Positions 7,919-15,014 of a DNA stretch of 26,315 nt are shown here, piece after piece. Position 1 is the stretch's first letter. The number at the start of each line of letters is the position of its first letter. The notes beneath the pieces were generated by a model. That model worked only from the letters and a program-made list of their open reading frames with translations, had not been told where the DNA came from and did no database searches. The translations under genes were made by a program, and so were the position numbers. Source of the stretch: JAFASC01 sp034669525 (lineage in GTDB: Bacteria > Pseudomonadota > Alphaproteobacteria > Rhizobiales > Beijerinckiaceae); contig JAXDNH010000175.1 of the NCBI GenBank assembly GCA_034669525.1, positions 1 to 26,315 on the forward strand, read 5' to 3'.

Positions 7919-9048
7919 AGCTCATCCCGCGCCTTCTCGCCGCTTTGTCGCTGATCGGCATCATCGCCGCGCCGCTCGCCGCCCAGACCACAAATCTCTC
8001 GCGGCCAAGCGAAGCGCCGCGTCCGCTGAAACTCGACGGACGCGCGCTGCCGCTCGGCGGCGCGCTGAAAAGCCCGGAAGTCTGGCTGAATTACAAGTCC
8101 CGCTTTATCACCGAACAGGGCCGCGTCATCGACACCGGCAACAATTTTGTCAGCCATAGCGAGGGGCAGGGCTACGGCATGCTGCTCGCCGTCGCGGCAA
8201 ACGACCGCCCCGTTTTCGATGTTCTCTGGGGTTGGACGCGCGCCAATCTGCGCGTGCGCGGCGACGATCTCTTCGCATGGCGGTGGGAGCCCGGACAGCG
8301 GCCTGCGGTCGCCGACATGAATGACGCGACCGATGGCGATCTCCTGATCGCATGGGCGCTCACCGAAGCCGCGGAATTCTGGAGCGATCCAGCGCTGCGC
8401 ATCGCCGCGCGGCGCATCGCGGTAGACATCGGACGCAAGCTCGTCGTCGGCAAGTCCGCGCACGGTGCACTGCTTTTGCCGGCGCTTGCCGGATTTGCCG
8501 CGGAAGACCGCAACGACGGCCCGGTGGTGAACCTCTCGTATTATGTCTTTCCGGCGCTGACGCGTTTGTCGCTGGTCGCGCCCGAGATCGACTGGAACGG
8601 CGTCATGCAGAGCGGCCTCGCTCTGTTGAAAGCTGCCCAAACCGGCCCCGCGCGTCTGCCCGGCGACTGGACCGCACTTAGGGAAGGCACACCGAAGGCC
8701 GCGCAGGGTTTTCCGAACGCCTTCGCCTATAATGCGATCCGCATCCCGCTTTATCTCTCATGGGCGGGCATTGGCGAGCGCGAGCATTATGATCCGTTCG
8801 CCGTCTGGGCGCGCCATCGTCGCGGTCAGGCGACGATCGTCGACCTTGGCTCCGGCCGCGACATCGAGACATACGGCGAGACCGGCTATGCCGCCGTTCC
8901 CGCGTTGACGCTGTGCGTCACTGACGAACAGTCGGTCCCGGCGGAACTGCGCACCTCTTCGCCGTCGGAAAATTATTACCCCGCGACCTTGCGCGCGCTC
9001 GCAATCATCGCGCTGCAGATGAGATATCCATCATGTCTGCGCGGGTGA
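7915..9048 (+). CDS. bcsZ: Cellulase BcsZ (GH8 endo-1,4-beta-glucanase) of the cellulose operon
   Basis: This is a 377-residue secreted glycoside hydrolase of family 8, starting at the ATG that overlaps the bcsB stop by 4 nt. The signal peptide runs to about residue 23 (APLAA before QTTN). The GH8 signature is present: the general acid E83 in SEGQGYGML, and the substrate-binding acidic run NDATDGD (136-142). The aromatic cleft residues typical of the family follow. BcsZ acts in the periplasm, cutting glucan during export, and is needed for normal cellulose output in several bacteria. One oddity is that the residue aligning by spacing with the catalytic base of E. coli BcsZ (Asp243, 188 residues after its acid) appears to be N273 in FAYNAIRIPLYL, 190 residues after E83. 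Activity may therefore be altered, or another residue may serve as the base. Confidence 0.95.
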   Translation: MKLIPRLLAALSLIGIIAAPLAAQTTNLSRPSEAPRPLKLDGRALPLGGALKSPEVWLNYKSRFITEQGRVIDTGNNFVSHSEGQGYGMLLAVAANDRPVFDVLWGWTRANLRVRGDDLFAWRWEPGQRPAVADMNDATDGDLLIAWALTEAAEFWSDPALRIAARRIAVDIGRKLVVGKSAHGALLLPALAGFAAEDRNDGPVVNLSYYVFPALTRLSLVAPEIDWNGVMQSGLALLKAAQTGPARLPGDWTALREGTPKAAQGFPNAFAYNAIRIPLYLSWAGIGEREHYDPFAVWARHRRGQATIVDLGSGRDIETYGETGYAAVPALTLCVTDEQSVPAELRTSSPSENYYPATLRALAIIALQMRYPSCLRG

Positions 9049-11135
9049 ACCTCGCAGCATCGGCGCTTCTCGCGGCGATCTTCGCGGTCGGCGCGCCGTC
9101 GCTATGCGCGGCGGAGCCGGGCGAAGGTTCGCTCGTCATCGACCTGTCGGCGGAGACACCGATCAGGCGCGTGACCCCCACAATCGTGCAGACCGTCGAG
9201 CCGAAGAAGCCGGAGCCGCTCGCCGCATCGCCCGCCGAGGCACCAAAACCGGTGCGCATCATCAAAGGCAATCCGGAAGGGCCGGACGAAAGCGCGCTGC
9301 GCTATTACGCGGCGCTGCACCAAGACGACCGCGTCAACATCGAGATCAATCGGCTGCGGCGGCTCTATCCCGATTGGCGCGCGCCGGAGGATCTCGACAG
9401 CGCGACACTGTCCGACGATCCCGAAGAGGAAGTGCTGTGGGAATTGTTCGCCAACGATCGGCTCGATGACCTGCAAGTCGTCATCAATCAGCGCATGAGG
9501 CAGAACCCGCGCTGGCGCCCATCGAAGGATCTGGCGACCAAACTTAAATACAAGACGCTGCGCCGCCAGATCATGACCTATTGGAAGAGCGGGCGATGGC
9601 AGGACCTGATCGCCGCCTCCAGAGACGAGACGATTCCGGGAATCGAGACCGACCCTGAAATCCTGTGGTCGATCTCGGAAGCTTACGCGCGCACCAAGGC
9701 CTTTCCGGAAGCGCTGAACGTCCTCAAGACGATGCTTTCGCACAATGGCGAGGCGGACGTCCGTCGCGCCACGATCCTGCGCGCGATCGCGACCTTGCGC
9801 ATGATGGACGTCGAAGCGCTGCTCCAGATGGGCAGGACCCTGTCCGATAGTCGCAGCGAGTTTGCGTCCATTGCCATCGACATCACGCGTGCGCGGATCA
9901 GCGCCTTCCTGCACGACGAGCCGGCAAACGAGATCGCCGATCCGGAAATACGCGCTTTCGAGGACTACGCGCGGAACACGGACGATTTCAATCAATCCGG
10001 CCTCGTCGCCTGGTACTATTACAAACGCAAGCAGCCGCGCGATGCGCTCGAATGGTTCAAGCTCGCGCTGCAGCGCGGCGGCGACGCCATGGTCGCGCAC
10101 GGCCTTGCGCATTCGCTGCGCGAACTCGGCATGCGGCGCGAGACCGAAGAGGTCGCCTATGCCTGGCGCGAGCCGCTCGCCAACAATGCGATCCTGTTCA
10201 TCGATATTGTCGAAGCCGATCTGACCAAGCCCGATCCGCCGCTGATCGAACCGGAGCGGCTCGCGCGCTATGCCCGGGTGACGCTCGACACCGCGTCCGG
10301 CGAAGGCGCGCAGGCCCTCGCTTGGTATGCCTACAATTCATGCCAGCTGCCGGTCGCGCTCGAATGGTTCCAGTATGCCGTCGCGTGGATGCCGAAGGAG
10401 CAGACCGTCTTCGGCTACGCGCTGACGCTGAAAAAATTGAAGAAGACGAAGGAATTCCTCGAAATCGTCAACCGCTACGACGGACTGTTCCCGAGCGTCA
10501 TCGGGCTGCTGTTCCCCGACGATACTTATCATCCGCCGACGCCCTGTGATCTGAAGCTCGATCCGAATCTGGCAAAACAGGTCCAGAGCGCGCCCTTCAA
10601 TGTGCGCGCTCCCGGCGCTCCTGTCGCTGTTCCTTACGCCACCTATCCGGTCGCATACGGCGGCATTCCCCGCCCCATCAATCAGGCAACGATTCCTTTG
10701 CCGCAAAGCGCGGTGTCGCCGCTACAGCGCGTGAAGATCGATCCGAAGGAATTCCCGATCTCGGTCGGCGCCGAGAATCCGCTGCGTTACGGACTGCCGG
10801 CCATTCCGCGGTCCGACACGTCGCCGTCGCTTGCACTTCCGCAAGCATCGATCTCACCGCTGATTCAGGAACCCCCGCTGGGAACACCGCTCGTCGCGCG
10901 ACGCGTCATTGGCGTCGGCCCCATGCCGTATGAGCGCTACGGTTTTGCCCTTCTGCCGGGCTGGAACGGCAAGAGTGCAGCGACATGGCCGCCCTATTCG
11001 GCGCAATCGGCGCCGGCCGGCACGATGTGGAATGACGAGATGAAAATCTCCGGCGCTGTCATCGCCGCACAGGCGCCGTCCCCGCAAGCACCGCAAACCT
11101 CACCGACTTCGGCACAAAACTACTGGAACCGATGA
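9033..11135 (+). CDS. TPR-type periplasmic protein of the cellulose operon (BcsK-like, replaces BcsC)
   Basis: This 700-residue secreted protein overlaps the end of bcsZ by 16 nt. A signal peptide ends near residue 27 (LCAAEPG). A Pro-rich linker follows, then an alpha-helical solenoid from about 90 to 500 with degenerate TPR-like repeats: repeated helix pairs with W/A-x-Y patterns, for example LVAWYYYKRKQPRDALEWF and the later ALAWYAYNSCQLPVALEWF, about 113 residues on. The last 185 residues are Pro/Ala/Ser-rich and contain no beta-barrel, so this is not a complete BcsC. In alphaproteobacterial operons lacking bcsC, a TPR protein (called BcsK) takes the place of the BcsC periplasmic part, probably scaffolding the synthase to peptidoglycan or outer-membrane partners. 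The placement between bcsZ and bcsN fits that role. The name BcsK is from memory of the operon scheme; the exact family needs a profile search. Confidence 0.85.
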   Translation: MSARVNLAASALLAAIFAVGAPSLCAAEPGEGSLVIDLSAETPIRRVTPTIVQTVEPKKPEPLAASPAEAPKPVRIIKGNPEGPDESALRYYAALHQDDRVNIEINRLRRLYPDWRAPEDLDSATLSDDPEEEVLWELFANDRLDDLQVVINQRMRQNPRWRPSKDLATKLKYKTLRRQIMTYWKSGRWQDLIAASRDETIPGIETDPEILWSISEAYARTKAFPEALNVLKTMLSHNGEADVRRATILRAIATLRMMDVEALLQMGRTLSDSRSEFASIAIDITRARISAFLHDEPANEIADPEIRAFEDYARNTDDFNQSGLVAWYYYKRKQPRDALEWFKLALQRGGDAMVAHGLAHSLRELGMRRETEEVAYAWREPLANNAILFIDIVEADLTKPDPPLIEPERLARYARVTLDTASGEGAQALAWYAYNSCQLPVALEWFQYAVAWMPKEQTVFGYALTLKKLKKTKEFLEIVNRYDGLFPSVIGLLFPDDTYHPPTPCDLKLDPNLAKQVQSAPFNVRAPGAPVAVPYATYPVAYGGIPRPINQATIPLPQSAVSPLQRVKIDPKEFPISVGAENPLRYGLPAIPRSDTSPSLALPQASISPLIQEPPLGTPLVARRVIGVGPMPYERYGFALLPGWNGKSAATWPPYSAQSAPAGTMWNDEMKISGAVIAAQAPSPQAPQTSPTSAQNYWNR

Positions 11136-12190
11136 TGAAACGTCTTCTCCCTCTCCTCGCGCTCCCTCTTGCTGCGTGTTCGTCCTCTTCTTCAGAGCCG
11201 ACGCGCTACTCGGCGGTCGATACGACGCCGGTATCGACAATTGCAGCGGTCGCGCCCGTTTCGACAGGCGCGCAGGGCCCCTCCCAAGGCCTCCTGCAAA
11301 TATCGCCGGAAGCGGGTCCAATCCTGCAGGTGCGTGAACGCGATACCGGCAACGGCTTCCATCAGGATTTGATCCTCGCCTGGGCGAAGGAGGGCCATCC
11401 GGAAAACCGCATCGAAATCGATGTGATCACGAAGCCCAATCAGAAGGGCGCCGGCAAACCGACCGAAGCAGGAATCCGCGGCGAAATACTCTCGCGGTAC
11501 CCGAGCGTGCCGATGAAGATCGTGCTGAAACCCAAAGAAAACGGGCTCGGCACATTCGGATTGGCCATCGGCGTGCGCGGCGACGGCGCACGCTGCATGT
11601 TTGCCTGGCAATGGGTCGAGGATATACGCGATGCGCGCGGCAGCAGGTCGGGTTTCGCCAAGATGATGGGGCGCTCGACCCCGGCCTCTATTCGCGTCGC
11701 CATGTGTCGCCGCGACGTGACGCTCGATGCGCTTGCGACGCTTGTCGAAAGTCTCTCCGTTGCGGGCGAGGTCGATCTCGACAAGGTGATCGCTGCAAAC
11801 AGCATGACGCGGATCACGCCTGCGGGTACTGAAGTGCGCGGCAACGGAATGGTGGCGGATCTTTCGCCGAGCCTCGAGAGCCTCGTCGGCGCGAAGCAGC
11901 CGGTCGAGGTGCCGAAACCCAAACAGGTGCGTAGGGCGAAGCGTCCGGCCAACAGGGATGTGGCCGCGCAGCCGAAGGCGCCGGTGCAGACGCCGGTCGT
12001 CCAGCCGACCCTTGGTGCGGTTGACGGCGGGCCGCGTTACATGGCGCCGGTCGCGGCAACCGCGATGTCCGCCTATGGCCGGACCATGCAGTATAGCGGC
12101 GCGCCTGCGACAACCGCGTCGACTTCGCTCGATCCGACCTTGCCGCCGCAAGCCTATCGCGGCCCGACGGCGGGTCCGGGCTCGCGCTGA
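11132..12190 (+). CDS. bcsN: Cellulose biosynthesis lipoprotein BcsN
   Basis: This encodes a 352-residue lipoprotein precursor. A short basic-hydrophobic signal ends in a lipobox, LPLAAC, with the acylated cysteine at 16, followed by a serine run (SSSSS) and no Asp at +2, so sorting to the outer membrane is expected if the usual rule applies. The conserved region (about 55-215) includes FHQDLILAW and a GENRIEID-like stretch (ENRIEIDVITK), which I match to the BcsN family of alphaproteobacterial cellulose operons. The last 110 residues are Pro/Ala/Thr-rich and low in complexity. The function of BcsN is not known in detail. The start overlaps the stop of the TPR gene (ATGA); a second ATG directly follows at 11135, so either could be used. 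Confidence 0.78.
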   Translation: MMKRLLPLLALPLAACSSSSSEPTRYSAVDTTPVSTIAAVAPVSTGAQGPSQGLLQISPEAGPILQVRERDTGNGFHQDLILAWAKEGHPENRIEIDVITKPNQKGAGKPTEAGIRGEILSRYPSVPMKIVLKPKENGLGTFGLAIGVRGDGARCMFAWQWVEDIRDARGSRSGFAKMMGRSTPASIRVAMCRRDVTLDALATLVESLSVAGEVDLDKVIAANSMTRITPAGTEVRGNGMVADLSPSLESLVGAKQPVEVPKPKQVRRAKRPANRDVAAQPKAPVQTPVVQPTLGAVDGGPRYMAPVAATAMSAYGRTMQYSGAPATTASTSLDPTLPPQAYRGPTAGPGSR

Positions 12191-12241
12191 TGTGATCGAT
12201 CGCGACTTGCCCTCGGGCTGGTCGCGCTGCATGTCGAGGCG

Positions 12242-12727
12242 ATGCGGGCAAGGGTAAAGATCGCGTACGCGCTCACGGCTGCGGGCCTCTGTTTTCTTCC
12301 GCAGGAGAGAGCGGTTGCGCTTCAGCGCGCCGAGACGCAGCCCTGCAAGTCGATCACGACGAAGATTGTCAGCACGACCAATGCCCGTTTCGAACAATTC
12401 TCCGAGCTCGGCACGCGCGTTCTTTTCGAACATCCCTCCGCGCGCGACCTGTCGCTCTCGTGCACGAGCCCGGAGAAGATCGGGGTCTACGTGCGCTGGG
12501 ATGGCGCCGAGCCGCCGGCCGCTTTCTTCGATCTTGTGACCAAAGCCGGCGTGGCAACGACAGGCGAACTCATGTCGACGCTCGGCATGGCGATCCGCAA
12601 TTGCCATCGCGCGGCCTTGCAGGGCCGCACTGAATTTGCCGCGACAGAGACTCCGATGTCGAAAATCGAGTGCCAGGCTTTTACCCGCGAGGGCGGCGGC
12701 ACCTCGGTTTCGGTCTGGGTGAAATAG
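12242..12727 (+). CDS. Uncharacterised exported four-cysteine protein, last gene of the cellulose locus
   Basis: This is a small secreted protein of 161 residues that I do not recognise. The ATG at 12242 has GAGG a few bases upstream. A basic N-terminus and hydrophobic core (about 1-27, ending near RAVA) indicate a signal peptide. The mature part holds exactly four cysteines, C35, C74, C121 and C144, which could form two disulfide bonds in the periplasm, and otherwise looks like a small mixed alpha/beta domain. It follows bcsN by 51 bp on the same strand, with no visible terminator between, so it is probably co-transcribed with the cellulose genes. A role in cellulose export or in protecting the periplasmic machinery is only a guess from location. 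Confidence 0.72.
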   Translation: MRARVKIAYALTAAGLCFLPQERAVALQRAETQPCKSITTKIVSTTNARFEQFSELGTRVLFEHPSARDLSLSCTSPEKIGVYVRWDGAEPPAAFFDLVTKAGVATTGELMSTLGMAIRNCHRAALQGRTEFAATETPMSKIECQAFTREGGGTSVSVWVK

Positions 12728-12752
12728 ATCACGCGACGTGTCGACTGAGGTC

Positions 12753-13593
12753 TTATATCGCTTTGTTGATGTCGACCTCCAAACCGGAGTCACGCAACTC
12801 ACGGGCAAGCTGCATCTTCCACGCCCCGTTCGAATCGAGCGGAATGTATCCAATGCCATAGTAATCGGACGGAAGCTCGACGCCCTGCTCATAGAGCGGA
12901 CATACACGTCGCCGGCCCTAACTTGGCCATGAAGTATCCCAGTTCTAGTATGACGTTTTGGCGCGCCCTAGGCACCCGCTGCCTTACGTCCCTCAAGGCT
13001 CCCATGTCGTCGCCCGTGAGCAGCACAATTGCAAAGCAAACATCCGCATGCGCTTCGATCTTCTCGATGATCGTCTGACCTGCACTTGGCTGCTCTGCGA
13101 GAATAATCGGCTCAAGATCGAGCCGCTCTAAAAATCGGGCGGTTTGTTGTGTTAGCGCCTCGTTTCTCCCGTGGACAATGAATATCCGACGACCGGGAGG
13201 AGCGTCTCGGTTGAGTGTCATTGCGGACGGCGAAGATGGTTGCGTCTCGATGATCTCCAAGCGCTCGATAATGGAGCGCAGGACGTTCACCCGTGCATAA
13301 ATATCATCGCAGTAAAGCTTCGCCTTACCTTTCAGAGTGCGGCCCCAGGCCCAGACCGCTGTTTCCACGAATTTGTTCCCTGCTGAACTAAATTCCTTCT
13401 GCAAGCTGTCGTCAGAAAAAAGTGATTGTAACAGCGAGTCGGTATAGCTCATCCAACGCCGCCGATCCGCACCGAGCTTCTCGAGATCCTCTCGGGAGCT
13501 TACGGTTCGATCGAGAAGGTCTGCAGCGGCGTCAATACGCTCCTGAATGGCACTTTCTACATCGACGCGCGGCCGAGTAAGCTTCACAGGCAT
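12753..13593 (-). pseudogene. TIR-like nucleotide-binding (anti-phage type) protein, disrupted by a one-base frameshift
   Basis: From the ATG at 13593 (MPVKLTRPR, with AAGAAAGG just upstream) the frame encodes an alpha-helical N-terminal region (about 1-120) and then a TIR-like nucleotide-binding domain of the kind in Pfam PF10137: IFIVHGRNEA (137-146), AGQTIIEKIE (171-180), AIVLLTGDDMG and NVILELGYFMAKLG (to 226). It then runs into a stop at 12889. The -1 frame from 12918 onward continues the family's usual C-terminus (RRRVCPLYEQG, YYGIGYIPLD, then LEVDIN) to a TAA at 12753. Removing one C from CCC at 12916-12918 (plus strand) restores 279 residues. TIR proteins of this kind degrade NAD+ or bind cyclic nucleotides in anti-phage immunity. 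It stands alone, with lower GC than its neighbours. The frame is also open upstream, with a GTG at 13632 that sits too close to its GGAGG. Confidence 0.85.
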
Positions 13594-13768
13594 CTGCCTT
13601 TCTTGCCCATCAGCGTTGAACCCGTCAACCACTACCTCCTCTGCGTTGGAAAGATCATCCGGGCCTTCGCAAAACTACCTCGATCGCGGCAACGTCTCTA
13701 CCGCGAGTATGGGGGAGGGTTGCCGCGCGACGCGCCAGCTGCCCGGAGCCACGAAGCGCGATCCACGA

Positions 13769-13796
13769 CCCAGGGGCAAACGCCATCTGCCCTGGG
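13769..13796. repeat. Imperfect inverted repeat (CCCAGGGGCA / TGCCCTGGG)
   Basis: The arms differ by one base and enclose a 9-nt loop. This is one unit of the repeat mosaic between the TIR-like gene and mbfA; the following GGCCCCGGATCG resembles the edge of a dispersed intergenic repeat. Confidence 0.5.
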
Positions 13797-13873
13797 CCCC
13801 GGATCGCCTTCCGCTTCGCTGCCTGCGTCCGCGGAGGCGGCATCTCGCAAAGGGCGGAATGCCGGCCGATTGT

Positions 13874-13891
13874 CTCCCCTGAAAGGGGGAG
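13874..13891. repeat. Short C/G-run hairpin (CTCCCCT / AGGGGGAG)
   Basis: The arms are separated by GAA, with one extra G in the right arm, and are followed by a further G-rich run. This is the type of C/G-run hairpin found in dispersed palindromic elements. Confidence 0.5.
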
Positions 13892-13946
13892 GGGTTTGGG
13901 AGGGGATCACGCAAGTACACGAGTCGCACGGATACACGACCCCCAC

Positions 13947-13988
13947 TCGACGTGCTTCGCACGTCGACCTCCCCCTTACTGGGGGAGG
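13947..13988. repeat. Two abutting perfect hairpins of a REP-like element
   Basis: The first hairpin has 9-bp arms TCGACGTGC / GCACGTCGA around TTC (13947-13967). The second begins on the next base, with 8-bp arms CCTCCCCC / GGGGGAGG around TTACT (13968-13988). The pair ends 6 bp from the mbfA stop codon, so on the minus strand the second hairpin could also stop transcription of mbfA or protect its 3' end. No T-run follows, so a classical intrinsic terminator is not claimed. Confidence 0.7.
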
Positions 13989-13994
13989 TATAGA

Positions 13995-14951
13995 TCACGC
14001 GTTGCCGATCAATATGCCGGTTGCGAGCACGAGGCCGCCGCCGAGCATGACTTTCGCGGCGGCGGAGACCGGCGGCGTATCCATGTAGCGCCACTGCACC
14101 CAGGCGATCGTCAGCAATTCGATGACGACCACCACGCAAGCGAGGATCGTCGCGGTCCAAAAATTCGGAATGAGGTAGGGCAATGTGTGGCCGATGCCGC
14201 CGGCAATCGTCATCAGCCCGCATACAAACCCGCGGAGATAAGGCGTGCCGCGGCCCGACAATTTTCCGTCGTCGGCGAGTGCTTCCGCAAAGCCCATCGA
14301 TATGCCGGCACCAAGCGACGCAGCGAGCCCGACGAGAAACGCATTCCAGGAATTATGCGTGGCGAAAGCGGCGGCAAAGACCGGCGCGAGTGTCGAGACC
14401 GATCCATCCATCAGGCCGACAAGGCCGGGCTGGATGATCTGCAAGATCAGGCGGCGATTGGCGCTGTCGTCTTCGCGTGTGCGTACGTCGCCGGGCAGGC
14501 GCTTCTCGGTGATCTCGCCAGCCGAGCGGACATGCTCCACTTCGGCCGACGCGAGATCGCCGAGGAGCTTGCGGATGCCCGCGTCCGTCGTGCGGCTCGC
14601 CGCCTGCTGATAGAAGCGGCCGGCCTCTTCTTCCATCTGCACGGCCTGCCGGCGCACCGCCTCGATGCCGAGCGGGCGAACCTGCCAGAGCGGGCGGCGC
14701 TGGATGTAGCCGCGGATGTCGTGGCGGCGGACGAGCGGGATGTGATTGCCGAACTTTTCCACGAACATGTCGATCAGCATGCGGCGGTGCTCGTTCTCCT
14801 CTGCCGCCATGTCGTGGAAGACGCGCGCCGTGTCGGGATAATTCTCCTGCAGTCCCTCGGCGAAGTCGCCATAGATGCGGCCGTCCTCCTCCTCGTTGCT
14901 GATGGCCAGCGCCAGGATTTCGCGTTCGCTGAGGTCGGAGAAAGGGCGCAC
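13995..14951 (-). CDS. mbfA: Membrane-bound ferritin/iron exporter MbfA (rubrerythrin-VIT1 fusion)
   Basis: This 318-residue protein joins an N-terminal ferritin-like (rubrerythrin) domain to a C-terminal VIT1/CCC1-type transporter domain. The di-iron ligands are visible as E20-E22, E51 and H55 in AAEENEHRRM, E107-E109, and E137 and H140 in SAEVEH. From about 168 onward, hydrophobic segments form the transporter part, beginning LILQIIQPGLVGLMDGSVST, the VIT signature. In Bradyrhizobium and Agrobacterium, MbfA exports iron and protects against iron overload and peroxide under Irr control. The start is GTG at 14951, with GGAG about 7 nt upstream. A perfect inverted repeat, the probable Irr operator, lies just before that site. 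Confidence 0.95.
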   Translation of the reverse strand: MRPFSDLSEREILALAISNEEEDGRIYGDFAEGLQENYPDTARVFHDMAAEENEHRRMLIDMFVEKFGNHIPLVRRHDIRGYIQRRPLWQVRPLGIEAVRRQAVQMEEEAGRFYQQAASRTTDAGIRKLLGDLASAEVEHVRSAGEITEKRLPGDVRTREDDSANRRLILQIIQPGLVGLMDGSVSTLAPVFAAAFATHNSWNAFLVGLAASLGAGISMGFAEALADDGKLSGRGTPYLRGFVCGLMTIAGGIGHTLPYLIPNFWTATILACVVVVIELLTIAWVQWRYMDTPPVSAAAKVMLGGGLVLATGILIGNA

Positions 14952-14964
14952 GGGGAAGCTCCAG

Positions 14965-14989
14965 CTTGTTTAGAACCCATCTAAACAAG
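14965..14989 (-). promoter_or_regulatory. Irr-type ICE-box operator of mbfA
   Basis: A perfect 10-bp inverted repeat, CTTGTTTAGA / TCTAAACAAG, surrounds a 5-bp spacer. Its core TTTAGA-N5-TCTAAA matches the iron control element bound by the haem-responsive regulator Irr in Hyphomicrobiales. It lies immediately before the GGAG ribosome site of mbfA, so bound Irr should block transcription at low iron. Assignment rests on motif and gene context. Confidence 0.85.
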
Positions 14990-15014
14990 GACGCGCCCCG
15001 CGGCAAGGGCCGCG

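Larger units (their letters stand above)
13594..13994. other. 401-bp gap holding a mosaic of GC-rich hairpin repeats
   Basis: This stretch between the TIR-like gene and mbfA has no convincing gene. It contains several inverted repeats, listed separately, and runs of C and G such as GGGGGAGGGG, the pattern of the short palindromic intergenic elements scattered through many Hyphomicrobiales genomes. Open frames across it have biased, low-complexity composition typical of such repeats. The 5' border of the TIR-like gene lies against it. Confidence 0.6.

Noticed and set aside
12728..12752. Shared terminator between the convergent four-cysteine gene and the TIR-like gene
   Set aside because: Only a tiny CGAC/GTCG repeat with a 2-nt loop is present and no T-run.
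11192..12907. Long minus-strand open frame antisense to bcsN and the four-cysteine gene
   Set aside because: It is a GC-rich antisense frame, rich in Arg and His, crossing three real or likely genes on the other strand; bcsN has a lipobox and operon overlap that mark it as the real gene.
13947..13988. Intrinsic terminator after mbfA
   Set aside because: Strong hairpins are present but no T-run follows on either strand; they fit a dispersed repeat better, so only a possible side role is noted.
13769..13988. CRISPR array
   Set aside because: The repeats are palindromes of different sequences without regular spacing or a constant direct repeat, and no cas genes are nearby.
13675..14223. Minus-strand frame running from inside mbfA through the repeat region
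   Set aside because: Most of it is translated palindromic repeat DNA and out-of-frame mbfA; no ribosome site or protein family.
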